Below, piece by piece: positions 1 to 9,181 of a stretch of 64,000 bases of DNA. A model generated the notes under the pieces. It ran no database searches. It had not been told where the DNA came from and worked only from the letters and a program-made list of their open reading frames with translations. Source of the DNA: Shimia sp. R9_2 (GTDB taxonomy: Bacteria > Pseudomonadota > Alphaproteobacteria > Rhodobacterales > Rhodobacteraceae); assembly GCF_017743735.1 (NCBI RefSeq), contig NZ_JAGHRO010000001.1:744001-808000 (forward strand), given 5' to 3'. The first letter of the stretch is position 1. Each line of letters begins with the position of its first letter. The position numbers and the translations under genes were made by a program.

Positions 1-566
1 GAGGCGCCCCCATAGTTGGTGATCTCGCGCACCCATTCTGAGTTGCCGCCAAAGAAGGCAAAGAGCACAAAGGCCCCAGCAATAATGACCAGCGGCAGGC
101 CAAGTGAGCGATACACGCAGATCATCAAAACGATCATGCCAAGAGCAGACATGGTGATGTCTGTGCTGGTCCAGAGGCCGGGACGATCCGCAATCTGGTA
201 GCGGAAAAAGACGAGGTAGAGACAGGCGCTGACACCGATGATCAGGAGCAGCCAGTCATAAAGCGGGATGCGATCACGCGGCGATGTTCTAAACATCGGA
301 AAGGCCAGAATCGCCAGTGACATCGCAAAAGCGAGGTGGATATAGCGCGCTTGGCTGACCACATTCGCAAAATCAGAAAGCCCGGTGAGTTGGGCGAGCG
401 TGCCGGGGAGTTTGGACGCGATATAGAGCTGAAACAACGACCAGATGATACAGATCGCGATGATGAGTTTTCCTTGAAAACCCGTGGCATTGCGCGCGCC
501 GGTGTCGACTTCTGCGACCATAGCATCGGCGGAAGCAGCGCCATCTTTATTGGGGTCCTGAACCAT
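1..566 (-). CDS. TRAP transporter fused 4TM/12TM permease, N-terminal part (cut by window edge)
   Basis: The frame opens with ATG at 566 on the minus strand and stays open to the window edge, giving about 188 residues. It starts MVQDPNKDGAA and then shows several hydrophobic helices (for example LIIAICIIWSLF, YLVFF, and LPLVIIAGAFVLFAFFGG near the edge). Fused TRAP permeases that pair with TAXI binding proteins have this kind of N-terminus. The binding-protein gene lies immediately upstream in the same orientation, 80 bases away, so the pair should form one proton- or sodium-driven importer in the inner membrane. The rest of the gene, including the large M-type domain, lies outside the window. 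Family assignment is confident from context and hydropathy; the substrate is unknown. Confidence 0.8.
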   Translation of the reverse strand, partial: MVQDPNKDGAASADAMVAEVDTGARNATGFQGKLIIAICIIWSLFQLYIASKLPGTLAQLTGLSDFANVVSQARYIHLAFAMSLAILAFPMFRTSPRDRIPLYDWLLLIIGVSACLYLVFFRYQIADRPGLWTSTDITMSALGMIVLMICVYRSLGLPLVIIAGAFVLFAFFGGNSEWVREITNYGGA

Positions 567-590
567 TTTTGTCCTCGTCTAGCCCTTGGC

Positions 591-621
591 CAAATGCGCC
601 CTCATTTCTGGGGCGCATTTG
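591..621 (-). promoter_or_regulatory. Intercistronic hairpin between TAXI binding protein and TRAP permease
   Basis: An 11-bp perfect stem, CAAATGCGCCC (591-601) with GGGCGCATTTG (611-621), closes a 9-base loop. It sits in the 80-base gap between the binding-protein stop and the permease start. No long U run follows it on the coding strand, so it looks more like an mRNA-stabilising or partly terminating hairpin than a full terminator. Such hairpins often let the binding protein be made in excess over the permease. Confidence 0.6.
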
Positions 622-646
622 TAGTTTTTAGAGATTTGAACCCGAA

Positions 647-1609
647 TTATTTCAGGCCGAGTTCTTTGTATGCTTTCTCCGCACCTGGGTGGATTGGTGC
701 GCTCAGGCCGTCGCTAACCATTTCTTTGGGGTCAAGGTTGGCAAACGCCGGGTGCAGCTTGCGGAAGTCTTCGATGTTTTCCATCACAGATTTCGCCACC
801 ACATAGACAACATCGTCAGAGATTTTTGCGGAGGTCACGAAGGTTGCGCCCACACCAAAGGTGGTGGTGTCGCCATCGGTGCCTTTGTACATGCCACCTG
901 GGATGGTTGCGACGCGGTAGAACGGGTTATCGGCAACCAGCTTGTCGATTTCCGGGCCGGTCACGTTTACGAGGTTCGCATCACAAGTGGTGGTGGCTTC
1001 TTTAATGGCTGCGGCAGGGTGACCGATGGTGTAGATCATCGCGTCGATGTTGCCGTCACACAGCTGCTTCGCCATCTCAGAACCTTTGTACTCGGTTGCG
1101 AGAGCAAAGTCGTCCATGGTGAAGCCATAGGCTTCCATCACAACTTCCATGGTGGCGCGCTGGCCGGAACCTGGGTTGCCCACGTTCACGCGCTTGCCTT
1201 TAAGGTCAGCAAAGCTGTTCACGCCCGCATCAGAACGTGCGATCACGCTGAACGGCTCTGGGTGTACAGAGAACACAGCGCGCACGTCAGGGAATGGGTT
1301 GTCTGCAAACTTGGAAGTGCCGTTATAGGCGTGGTGCTGCCAGTCAGATTGCGCAACACCGAACTCAAGTTCGCCGGCTTTGATGGTGTTGATGTTGTAA
1401 ACAGAACCACCGGTGGATTCCACAGCACAGCGGATGCCGTGCTCTTTGCGGCCTTTGTTCACCAGACGGCAGATCGCGCCGCCAGTTGGGTAATAGACGC
1501 CGGTCACGCCGCCTGTGCCGATGGAGATAAACTCCTGTGCGGATGCACCCGCGGAAATGCCCATGGAGGCAATTATGGCGGCGCCCGCCAGTTTAAGTTT
1601 CGAAATCAT
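647..1609 (-). CDS. TAXI family TRAP transporter solute-binding subunit
   Basis: This 320-residue periplasmic binding protein begins with a signal peptide ([17 protein letters not shown], AxA cleavage after about residue 24). The mature protein starts [20 protein letters not shown], the typical opening of TAXI proteins, and later has a [14 protein letters not shown] segment found in the same family. It should capture an organic acid or amino-acid-like solute and pass it to the fused permease encoded just downstream. A GGGAG ribosome site precedes the ATG. The RpiR regulator gene ends 50 bases upstream in the same direction, so it may be co-transcribed. The ligand cannot be read from the sequence. 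Confidence 0.9.
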   Translation of the reverse strand: MISKLKLAGAAIIASMGISAGASAQEFISIGTGGVTGVYYPTGGAICRLVNKGRKEHGIRCAVESTGGSVYNINTIKAGELEFGVAQSDWQHHAYNGTSKFADNPFPDVRAVFSVHPEPFSVIARSDAGVNSFADLKGKRVNVGNPGSGQRATMEVVMEAYGFTMDDFALATEYKGSEMAKQLCDGNIDAMIYTIGHPAAAIKEATTTCDANLVNVTGPEIDKLVADNPFYRVATIPGGMYKGTDGDTTTFGVGATFVTSAKISDDVVYVVAKSVMENIEDFRKLHPAFANLDPKEMVSDGLSAPIHPGAEKAYKELGLK

Positions 1610-1659
1610 CTTAGGCTCCCTAGTTGATGATGGTTTGAGTAATTCTAGTGTTGTTGTGG

Positions 1660-2526
1660 TCAGTCGTTCCAGAATTCGCCCAAGCTTTGGTTCCGGCGTT
1701 CTACGTCGCGGATACGGCGGCTTGCGTCTTCGCCTGACTGTGCGACCAACATGGCAATCATGGTCTCCAATAGAGACAGAGTCGCAGCATAGGACGAGAA
1801 GAATTGTGGACTATCTGACGGAACAATAAAGGGAAAAGTTGCAAACTCAATCGCGGGACAGGCGTGGCTGTCGCTGATAACGATGACCGTCGCGCCCGAA
1901 GCGCGGGCAGATTCCGCCGCGCGCACCGCTTTTTTGGCGTAAGGCGTTTTGGTGACTATGAGGAGAACATCTTCTTTTGCCAGTGTGGACAACGCCGCGC
2001 CAAGAGAAGCGCCCATGCGCCCGGCAAGGGTCCAGTTGGTGGTGAAATAGTTGGCCAAATAAGCCATGTACTCTACGATCCCGGTCGAGCCAAAGGCGCC
2101 AAACAAAACAACACTTCTGGCGTGTTTCAGCGCATCAACGGCAGCTTTCAGCCGGTCTTGGTTCAGATTTTCTCTGAGTTTTGAGATGTTCAGCACGCAA
2201 GCAGCCGCCTGCCGGTCGAGCATGGATTGGTCGGGCTGAGGATCGCTTGTGAGCTGCTCAGCGCGATCCGCAAAAGACAAGGAGCGCTCTCCAACCGCTT
2301 CGCGGCATAGCTCGCGCATGCCTTCATAGCTGTCAAAGCTGAGACTTCTGGCCAGTCTCGAAAGCGTGGCAGGCGAGACGCCGCTTGCCGCCGAGACTGA
2401 TCTGAGAGAGCGCGTGGCGACTTCCATCTGATTGTGCACGACGTAATCAGCAGCAGCCTTAAGCTTGACGCTTAAGCCAGCATAGCTTTCAGCAACCCGC
2501 TCTTGAAGACGGTTGGCGTTGCTCAC
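1660..2526 (-). CDS. MurR/RpiR family transcriptional regulator (HTH + SIS)
   Basis: The 288-residue protein has an N-terminal HTH_6 domain (about residues 5-80, including [18 protein letters not shown]) and a C-terminal SIS sugar-phosphate-type sensing domain (about 125-260, with [10 protein letters not shown] and an [12 protein letters not shown] stretch). The start is GTG at 2526, chosen because a perfect AGGAGG lies 7 bases upstream. It is transcribed divergently from the beta-keto acid cleavage enzyme gene across a 110-base gap and lies upstream of the TAXI-TRAP genes, so it probably controls both units in response to a phosphorylated or keto-acid intermediate. The effector is inferred from the SIS fold only. 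Confidence 0.88.
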   Translation of the reverse strand: MSNANRLQERVAESYAGLSVKLKAAADYVVHNQMEVATRSLRSVSAASGVSPATLSRLARSLSFDSYEGMRELCREAVGERSLSFADRAEQLTSDPQPDQSMLDRQAAACVLNISKLRENLNQDRLKAAVDALKHARSVVLFGAFGSTGIVEYMAYLANYFTTNWTLAGRMGASLGAALSTLAKEDVLLIVTKTPYAKKAVRAAESARASGATVIVISDSHACPAIEFATFPFIVPSDSPQFFSSYAATLSLLETMIAMLVAQSGEDASRRIRDVERRNQSLGEFWND

Positions 2527-2552
2527 GTGTCCCTCCTATTGACTCAGGTTAT

Positions 2553-2595
2553 GCTGTTGTTTTAACGGATGTCAACAATTGGAACATTTGTTTCA
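2553..2595. promoter_or_regulatory. Candidate operator of the RpiR regulator
   Basis: In the divergent gap, an imperfect inverted repeat TGGAAC-ATTT-GTTTCA (2580-2595, 5 of 6 pairs) adjoins a second one built on TTGTT and AACAA (about 2556-2580). RpiR-family proteins bind short inverted repeats of the TGAAA type, so this is a reasonable operator. No binding evidence exists here. Confidence 0.35.
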
Positions 2596-2636
2596 TGCGT
2601 TGCGATCCGTGAGCGTGAAGCAAAACGAGAGACCTC

Positions 2637-3467
2637 ATGACTGTGCATTTGCCTGAAGAAACCTTGAACTGGCAGACAATGGCGCCGCTAAAGATAACCG
2701 TCGCCCCCAACGGAGCCCGGCGCGGGCGGATAGATCATCCACAGCTGCCAATTACAACAGATCAAATTTCCAAAACGGCTAAAAAGTGTGCAGATGCGGG
2801 CGCCGATGAAATTCATCTCCACGTCCGCGATGACAGCGGTGCCCATTCTCTTGATGCCTGCCGCTATCGTGAGGCGATTTCTGCAATTGCTGAGACGGCG
2901 CCCGATTTGGGCATTCAAGTGACGACGGAAGCTGCCGGCAAGTACAATGTCGAAGAGCAGTTTTCTGCGTTGAAAGAGTTGGTTCCGCAGGCGGCGAGTG
3001 TGTCGGTACGGGAAATGTCGCGTGATATGGAACTGGCCCCCATGGTTTATGCTTTTGCCAGAGAAGCAGGCATTCAGGTCCAGCACATTTTGTACGACAG
3101 GAAAGATCTGGAACTGCTTGCCCGTTGGCAGAACGCCGCTGTAGTTGAGCGTAGCCAATCTGATGTTCTGCTGGTGCTGGGTCGCTATACCCCGCCGCGA
3201 TTGGCCGAAGTTGCAGAACTTGCACCATTTGCCGCTGGTGCCGAACAAATCGCTGATCGCTGGACGGTGTGCGCTTTTGGGCAAAATGAACATGCGGTTG
3301 CCGAAGCCGCGATCAAGCTTGGCGGGCACATACGCATCGGTTTTGAAAACAACATCCAACGCCCTGATGGCACGTTGGCGGAAGACAACGCGGAGAACAT
3401 TCGCCGCGCAGTAGATGCGGCGCAGGCTTTGGGCCGCCCGCTTTTGAAAAAGGTCACAGTCTCATGA
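2637..3467 (+). CDS. Beta-keto acid cleavage enzyme (BKACE, DUF849; 3-keto-5-aminohexanoate cleavage-like)
   Basis: The 276-residue protein is a TIM-barrel member of the BKACE family, which uses acetyl-CoA and a Zn ion to cleave beta-keto acids into acetoacetate and a CoA ester. The opening ITVAPNGARRG and the ADEIHLHVRD motif (His60 and His62 as metal ligands) identify it. The family usually begins near MAPLKITV, so an alternative start at 2682 is possible; the first ATG is kept because a purine-rich GAGAGA precedes it. The gene overlaps the following aminotransferase gene by 4 bases (ATGA). Many BKACE subfamilies exist, so the physiological keto acid is open. Confidence 0.87.
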   Translation: MTVHLPEETLNWQTMAPLKITVAPNGARRGRIDHPQLPITTDQISKTAKKCADAGADEIHLHVRDDSGAHSLDACRYREAISAIAETAPDLGIQVTTEAAGKYNVEEQFSALKELVPQAASVSVREMSRDMELAPMVYAFAREAGIQVQHILYDRKDLELLARWQNAAVVERSQSDVLLVLGRYTPPRLAEVAELAPFAAGAEQIADRWTVCAFGQNEHAVAEAAIKLGGHIRIGFENNIQRPDGTLAEDNAENIRRAVDAAQALGRPLLKKVTVS

Positions 3468-4792
3468 GTTTTGTTTTTCCCCGGCACTCAAAGAAATCCC
3501 TGCCCACAGTGGCACGAGGTGAGGGGCCGTTTTTGTATGACACCACGGGTAAAGCCTATTTCGATGGGTCCGGTGGAGCGGCTGTGTCTTGTCTTGGCCA
3601 TTCTGATCCAGCTGTGACAGAGGCGATAAAGGCCCAAGTGGATTCTGTCGCCTTCGCACACACTGGTTTCTTCACCTCAGAACCGGCGGAAGCTCTGGCA
3701 GAAAAGCTCGTCGCGAACGCGCCTAAAGGGCTGGATCGCGTATATCTCGTTTCAGGTGGTTCTGAGGCGATGGAAAGCGCGCTGAAGCTCGCGCGGCAAT
3801 ATGCGTTTGAGAAGGGCGAGGAGCGTCGTCGTCATGTGATTGCTCGGCGCCAGAGCTACCATGGCAATACGCTTGGTGCGCTTGCGACAGGCGGAAACCA
3901 ATGGCGCCGCGCACCCTTTGCGCCGCTGTTGATGGACACCCACCACATTTCACCTTGCTATGCCTATCGTGGCCAAGAAACCGGTGAAACGGCTTTTGAC
4001 TATGGCCAGCGCGTCGCCAATGAACTCCAGGAGGCCATAGACGCACTGGGTGCGGAAAACGTATTGGCCTTTGTCGCGGAGCCTGTGGTGGGCGCGACGG
4101 CGGGCGCGGTGCCGCCGGTTGAGGGCTATTTCAAACGGATCCGCGAGATTTGCGACACCAACGGCGTTTTGCTTATTTTGGATGAAGTCATGTGTGGCAT
4201 GGGGCGGACCGGTACACTGTTCGCCTGTGAGCAGGACGACGTCACTCCGGACATTTGCTCGGTCGCAAAAGGGCTCGGGGCCGGCTACCAACCCATCGGT
4301 GCGATGCTCTGCTCAGCCGAGATCTACGACACCATCCGGGATGGTTCGGGTTTTTTCCAACATGGTCACACCTACAATGGCCACCCGACCGCTGCGGCGG
4401 CGTCGCATGCCGTGCTAACACGCTTGGTGGATGACGGTATTGTTCAGCAGGTTGCCCCTAAGGGCGCAAAACTGCGCGCTGCTCTTGAGGAGCGGTTTGG
4501 GCAGCACGCTAACATCGGTGACATCCGTGGCAGAGGGCTTTTCCTTGGTCTTGAAGTGGTGGCGGATCGCGAAACCAAGGTGCCCTTTGATCCTGCTCTT
4601 GGCATTGCGGCGAAGCTCAAGGCTGCAGCCTTTGAGGCGGGTTTGATCTGCTATCCCATGGGAGGGACAATCGATGGGCAAAACGGGGCACATGTGCTGC
4701 TTGCGCCGCCGTTCATAATGGAAGATGCCCATATCCCATTGATCTGTGATGCGCTTGAGACCGCGTTTAATGCGGTGCTGCCCTCAGCCTAG
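3464..4792 (+). CDS. Class III PLP-dependent aminotransferase
   Basis: The 442-residue protein belongs to the ornithine/omega-amino acid aminotransferase fold. It has the substrate-loop glycines (VSGGSEAMESALKLAR), the ILDEVMCGMGRTG block with the PLP-ring aspartate, and the Schiff-base lysine at Lys269 in SVAKGLGAGYQP. Translational coupling to the upstream BKACE gene suggests that it converts an amine or amino acid into the keto acid that BKACE then cleaves. It converges on the phosphatase-family gene with a 9-base overlap of the two 3' ends. Substrate specificity is not determinable. Confidence 0.92.
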   Translation: MSFVFPRHSKKSLPTVARGEGPFLYDTTGKAYFDGSGGAAVSCLGHSDPAVTEAIKAQVDSVAFAHTGFFTSEPAEALAEKLVANAPKGLDRVYLVSGGSEAMESALKLARQYAFEKGEERRRHVIARRQSYHGNTLGALATGGNQWRRAPFAPLLMDTHHISPCYAYRGQETGETAFDYGQRVANELQEAIDALGAENVLAFVAEPVVGATAGAVPPVEGYFKRIREICDTNGVLLILDEVMCGMGRTGTLFACEQDDVTPDICSVAKGLGAGYQPIGAMLCSAEIYDTIRDGSGFFQHGHTYNGHPTAAAASHAVLTRLVDDGIVQQVAPKGAKLRAALEERFGQHANIGDIRGRGLFLGLEVVADRETKVPFDPALGIAAKLKAAAFEAGLICYPMGGTIDGQNGAHVLLAPPFIMEDAHIPLICDALETAFNAVLPSA

Positions 4793-5620
4793 GAATGGGG
4801 CAGCCCTCATGGTCTCCGCGATCTCAGCGCCAAGGCGCGACAGGATTGTGGGGGCCAGCTGCAGCTGATCGATAACCGTATCCGCTTCAGGGCCTTGTGC
4901 CTCTCCAAAGTAGTAGAGCGCGAACTCCTGCTGCAGTGGGTCGCGACCGCCGTGATGCCCGCGTGCATCTTGTCCGTGATCCGCCGTCACGATCACCTCA
5001 TACCCAAGTGCGCGCCACTTCGGGATGAAGGGCGCAAGCATCTCGTCCATCACAAAACAGGCGTGATCCATTTCGTGGCTGTCGTGTTGGAAACGATGCC
5101 CCATACTGTCGAGCGTACAGGTGTGTAGCATGCCGTAATTCAGGCCGCGCTTCAGGCAGAGGTTCGTCAGCGTCGCGAAAAGATCCACATCCGAAGGTGT
5201 CATCTGATTGGCCATGCCGTAGCCCGTCATGGAGTGAAAACGGCCATGGTTGATCGTTTCGCTTTCGGGCTCGTCATATTCCACATCGCGCACATAGTCG
5301 AAGGGGTGCCGGTTGAAGAACTCCGACCAGAACGAATGCGCGACTGCGCCGGTCACGCCACCTGACTTGCGCACCTGGCCAAATACATCTGGCTGTTTGA
5401 TCCGAAATACGTTGCCATTGCCTGTGCAGCCGTGTTCCTGCGGCGTAACGCCTGTATGGATCGACGCGTAACAGCTTGCAGAGGTAGAGGGCAGAACGGA
5501 ACGCATTTTCCACTTTTGGGCGGTGCCGTCTGCAACCCAACCTTCAAGGTTGCCAAACAGACGTTCCCAATTGCGCCAAGGCACGCCGTCCAGAATGATG
5601 AGCAAAAGTTTCCGGTCCAT
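4784..5620 (-). CDS. Alkaline phosphatase superfamily phosphodiesterase/nucleotide pyrophosphatase-like protein
   Basis: The 278-residue protein starts MDRKLLLIILDGVPW, where the first Asp is the expected metal ligand, and has the SVLPSTSASCYASIHTG nucleophile region and the C-terminal metal motif TADHGQDARGHHGG. These are hallmarks of the type I phosphodiesterase branch of the alkaline phosphatase superfamily. The start at 5620 is preferred over an upstream ATG at 5668 because GGGAGA lies 5 bases before it and the fold begins there. No signal peptide is visible, so it is probably cytoplasmic. It lies between the keto acid genes and a peptide-type ABC operon; a role in removing phosphoryl groups from the same substrate is a guess. 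Confidence 0.75.
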   Translation of the reverse strand: MDRKLLLIILDGVPWRNWERLFGNLEGWVADGTAQKWKMRSVLPSTSASCYASIHTGVTPQEHGCTGNGNVFRIKQPDVFGQVRKSGGVTGAVAHSFWSEFFNRHPFDYVRDVEYDEPESETINHGRFHSMTGYGMANQMTPSDVDLFATLTNLCLKRGLNYGMLHTCTLDSMGHRFQHDSHEMDHACFVMDEMLAPFIPKWRALGYEVIVTADHGQDARGHHGGRDPLQQEFALYYFGEAQGPEADTVIDQLQLAPTILSRLGAEIAETMRAAPFLG

Positions 5621-5705
5621 CTGAGTCTCCCTTTCCGTCCGGTCCACGGTCGCCAGTTCCGCTTTCAAGAACTATTGCAAATGCGACAATCTGGGTCCGG
5701 CTAAT

Positions 5706-5736
5706 AAAAAAGGGCGACGTCTTGATGACATCGCCC
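5706..5736 (-). terminator. Intrinsic terminator of the 5762-10765 ABC transporter operon
   Basis: On the minus strand a GGGCGATGTC / GACGTCGCCC stem (one G-U pair, 5-base loop) is followed directly by six U residues. It begins 26 bases after the ATPase stop codon. The other strand also carries a short T run, so it may work in both directions. Confidence 0.85.
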
Positions 5737-5761
5737 AACTTTTTCATTTTGGCGTTTGGAA

Positions 5762-7399
5762 TTAGTTCCCGGCGCTTTCCATTTTGCGGTGCGCGATGAC
5801 GTCTTCCAGCCAGCCGAGTTTCATTTCCGGTACAGAGCTCAGCAAAAGATCGGTGTAGTCGTCAAATGGCGGGCTCAACACGTCGGTCTTGCCGCCGTAT
5901 CTGACAACCTCGCCCTGATACATCACGGAAATCGAGTCCGCGATCGCCTTCACCGTGGCCAGATCGTGGGTGATGAAGAGATACGCGACGTCCTCGATCT
6001 TCTGTAGATCCAACAGCAGCTTCAGAATGCCATCCGCCACCAGTGGATCGAGCGCGCTTGTCACCTCGTCACAGATGATCATCTTGGGCTTCGCAGCCAA
6101 AGCACGGGCAATACACACACGTTGTTTCTGGCCGCCCGAAAGCTCTGCCGGATAACGGTCAATGAACTTCTCGCCCATTTCGATCTCATCCAGAAGCTCA
6201 ATGATACGCTTGCGCTTCTCTGCGCCTTTGAGACCGAAGTAGAACTCCAACGGGCGTCCAATGATCGTCCCCACGGTTTGGCGCGGGTTCATCGCGACAT
6301 CGGCCATCTGGTAGATCATCTGGAGCTCACGCAAATCTTCGCGCGAACGCCCATCAAGGTCAGGGGAAAGATCGCGGCCAGCAAAATGGATGGTCCCATT
6401 TTTGGGCGGCAAAAGCCCTGTGATCACCCGAGCCAGCGTTGATTTGCCGGACCCGCTTTCCCCCACAACCGCGAGGGTTTGACCGGGGTGAAGCTCGACG
6501 TTGATGTTCTTGAGAACGTCAAAGTTGGTGCCCTTGTAGCGTGCGGTGATGTTCTGAACCTTAAGAACCGGCTCAGGGGTCGCCTCTTTTTCCTGGTGGT
6601 CGATCGAGCGAACCGAGACGAGCGCTTTGGTGTAATCTTCCTGAGGGTCGTTGATGATTTGATCAACGGGGCCATATTCGACCATGTCGCCCATCTTGAG
6701 CACAAGGATATCGTCGCTCACCTGCGCCACAACCGCGAGATCGTGGGTGATGTAAAGCGCGGCGACGCCCGTGTCTCGGATGGCCTCTTTGATCGCCATA
6801 AGCACGTCGATCTGTGTTGTCACATCCAACGCAGTGGTTGGCTCATCAAACACAACCAGATCCGGCTCCGGACAGAGCGCAAGCGCAGTCATACAGCGTT
6901 GCAGCTGGCCCCCGGAAACCTGGTGGGGGTAGCGATTGCCGATGTTCTCCGGGTCCGGCAGGCCAAGCTTGCGGAAGAGTTCAACGGCGCGCGCCTCGGC
7001 TTCCTTCTTGGAGAACTTGCCTTGCACCACGGCAGCTTCAATCACTTGATCCATGATCTGTTTGGCTGGGTTGAAGGATGCCGCAGCGGATTGGCTGACA
7101 TAGGTGACCTCACCGCCACGCAGGCTGCGAATGTCGCCGTGCCCGGATTTCAGGATGTCGCGGCCATTGACCCAGACTTCCCCACCGGTGATTTTGACGC
7201 CGCCACGGCCGTAGGCCATGGAGGCCAGGCCAATGGTGGATTTACCGGCACCGGATTCACCGATGAGGCCAAGCACTTTGCCTTTTTCCAGCTGAAAGCT
7301 CACCCCATGCACGATTTCGATATCATGGGGCTTTTCGCCGGGGGGGTACACCGTCGCGCCAATCTTGAGGTCTTGGACTTTTAGAAGCTTGTCGCTCAT
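5762..7399 (-). CDS. Oligopeptide-type ABC transporter, double ATP-binding protein
   Basis: The 545-residue protein carries two full ABC ATPase domains of the Dpp/Opp type. Domain one has Walker A GESGAGKST, signature VSGGQLQR and Walker B DLVVFDEP. Domain two has GESGSGKST, LSGGQKQR and MIICDEV. Each is followed by the short Cys-less oligopeptide C-terminal extension. It energises the two permeases encoded upstream; its start overlaps the permease stop by 4 bases. Fusion of the DppD and DppF roles into one chain is common in alphaproteobacteria. Confidence 0.93.
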   Translation of the reverse strand: MSDKLLKVQDLKIGATVYPPGEKPHDIEIVHGVSFQLEKGKVLGLIGESGAGKSTIGLASMAYGRGGVKITGGEVWVNGRDILKSGHGDIRSLRGGEVTYVSQSAAASFNPAKQIMDQVIEAAVVQGKFSKKEAEARAVELFRKLGLPDPENIGNRYPHQVSGGQLQRCMTALALCPEPDLVVFDEPTTALDVTTQIDVLMAIKEAIRDTGVAALYITHDLAVVAQVSDDILVLKMGDMVEYGPVDQIINDPQEDYTKALVSVRSIDHQEKEATPEPVLKVQNITARYKGTNFDVLKNINVELHPGQTLAVVGESGSGKSTLARVITGLLPPKNGTIHFAGRDLSPDLDGRSREDLRELQMIYQMADVAMNPRQTVGTIIGRPLEFYFGLKGAEKRKRIIELLDEIEMGEKFIDRYPAELSGGQKQRVCIARALAAKPKMIICDEVTSALDPLVADGILKLLLDLQKIEDVAYLFITHDLATVKAIADSISVMYQGEVVRYGGKTDVLSPPFDDYTDLLLSSVPEMKLGWLEDVIAHRKMESAGN

Positions 7400-8211
7400 C
7401 CGCGGCCTCCTTTAAGCGATGTGGTGCGGTTCAGGATCCAGTCCGCAACGAGGTTGACGGAGATCGCGAGTGTGGCGATGGCCACAGCCGGGTAGAGGGC
7501 TGCACCGATGCCATAGACGATGCCGTCAGCGTTTTCTTTCACGATACCGCCCCAGTCCGCTTGCGGCGGTTGCACACCCAGGCCCAGGAAGGAAAGGGTG
7601 GAGACGAAGAGCACCATGAAGATAAAGCGCAGGCCCATTTCCGCGATCAGCGGGGAGAGCGCGTTGGGCAGGATTTCGCGGAAGATGATCCAGCCGCGGC
7701 CTTCGCCACGGAGTTTGGCGGCTTCCACATAGTCCATGACGTTGATGTCAACGGCCACAGCACGTGCCAAACGATATACGCGCGTGGAGTCCAAAAGGCC
7801 CATGACGATGATCAGAACCGGAACGGTCACAGGTGTGACTGACAGCACCACAAGTGCGAAGATCAGCGATGGGATCGACATGATCAGATCGACAAACCGG
7901 CTCATGGCCTGATCTGCCCAGCCACCAAGAACAGCGGCAAGGAAACCGAGGACGGAGCCCGTGGTGAAGCTCAGAATGGTGGCTGCGGTCGCGATAAAGA
8001 TTGTGGTGCGCCCGCCGTAGATCATACGGCTCAGCAGGTCGCGGCCGAGGTTATCCGTGCCCAGCAGGAACTCGCTGGAGGGCGGTAACCACACGTCGCG
8101 GCTGACGATTTCAGCCATACCATAAGGCGCGACCCATGGGGCGAAGATGGCCACCAGGAAATACAGCGCGGTGAAGAAAAGCCCGATCAGGGCGGCGATG
8201 GGTATTCTCAT
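7396..8211 (-). CDS. ABC transporter permease, DppC/OppC type
   Basis: The 271-residue inner membrane protein has about six helices and the EAA loop (VEAAKLRGEGRGWIIFREILPNA) that contacts the ATPase. The N-terminal LLGTDNLGRDLLSRMIYGGRT segment is characteristic of DppC-type subunits. It lies 12 bases after the DppB-type gene and overlaps the ATPase gene, so the three products should assemble as one importer. Confidence 0.92.
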   Translation of the reverse strand: MRIPIAALIGLFFTALYFLVAIFAPWVAPYGMAEIVSRDVWLPPSSEFLLGTDNLGRDLLSRMIYGGRTTIFIATAATILSFTTGSVLGFLAAVLGGWADQAMSRFVDLIMSIPSLIFALVVLSVTPVTVPVLIIVMGLLDSTRVYRLARAVAVDINVMDYVEAAKLRGEGRGWIIFREILPNALSPLIAEMGLRFIFMVLFVSTLSFLGLGVQPPQADWGGIVKENADGIVYGIGAALYPAVAIATLAISVNLVADWILNRTTSLKGGRG

Positions 8212-8223
8212 CTGGAGACCTCC

Positions 8224-9180
8224 CTATTTCGGATGCCGCAAACGCGGATTGGTTACGATGGAGACAATGTCGGCAATCATGTTCATGCCGATGTAGACCG
8301 CTGCGAATATCAAGCCGCAGGCCTGCACCACAGGAATGTCGCGCTTGGAAACGTGATCCACCAGATATTGCCCCATGCCGGGATAGGTGAAGACCACCTC
8401 GATCACCACAACGCCAACCACAAGATAGGCAAGGTTGAGCATGACAACATTCACAACCGGCGCGATGGAGTTGGGGAAGGCATGTTTCCAGATGATGGTG
8501 AACATGCGCAGGCCTTTCAGCTCAGCCGTCTCGATATAGGCGGATTGCATCACATTGAGGATCGCAGCGCGGGTCATACGCATCATATGGGCCAAGACAA
8601 CAAGGGTCAGAACGGCAATGGGAATGCTGATCGTGTGCAGCTTCTCACCAAGGCTCATGCTGTCGTTGATGGTTGTCACCGATGGCGCCCATCTCAGACG
8701 AACCGAAATGAAGAAGATGGCCACATAGGCGATCAGAAACTCAGGGACGGAGATCGAAGCCAAGGTAACGGCGGAGATCATCTTGTCTGGCCAGCGTTCG
8801 CGGTAGCGCACGGCCAACAGGCCCAGCAAAATCGCGAGAGGCACAGCAATGATGGCTGCCCAGAACGCAAGAAACAATGTGTTCCCAAGGCGTCTGCCAA
8901 TGGATTCTGTAATGGCCTTTCCGCTGGTCAAAGAGGTCCCTAGGTCGCCTTGGACAAGGCCGCCGAGCCAGTCAAAATAGCGTTGTACGGGAGGGTCATT
9001 CACGCCGAGCTCTTCGCGCAGGTTGGCGAGAGCCTCAGGCGTAGCGGATTGACCGAGAATTTGTTGTGCCACGTCCCCTGGCAAGATCAGCGTGCCAGCA
9101 AAGATCAGGATCGAGACGAGGAAGAGCAGAAGGAGGCCCAGCGCGATGCGCTGGGCCAAAAGTTTCAAAAGGAGCGACAT
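8224..9180 (-). CDS. ABC transporter permease, DppB/OppB type
   Basis: The 318-residue membrane protein shows the DppB opening (helix, then PGDVAQQILGQSATPEALANLREELGV) and an EAA-type loop around IETAELKGLRMFTIIWKHAFPN. It is the partner of the DppC-type permease directly downstream. Its ATG lies 1 base beyond the stop of the binding-protein gene, so translation is likely coupled. Confidence 0.92.
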   Translation of the reverse strand: MSLLLKLLAQRIALGLLLLFLVSILIFAGTLILPGDVAQQILGQSATPEALANLREELGVNDPPVQRYFDWLGGLVQGDLGTSLTSGKAITESIGRRLGNTLFLAFWAAIIAVPLAILLGLLAVRYRERWPDKMISAVTLASISVPEFLIAYVAIFFISVRLRWAPSVTTINDSMSLGEKLHTISIPIAVLTLVVLAHMMRMTRAAILNVMQSAYIETAELKGLRMFTIIWKHAFPNSIAPVVNVVMLNLAYLVVGVVVIEVVFTYPGMGQYLVDHVSKRDIPVVQACGLIFAAVYIGMNMIADIVSIVTNPRLRHPK

Positions 9181-9181
9181 A

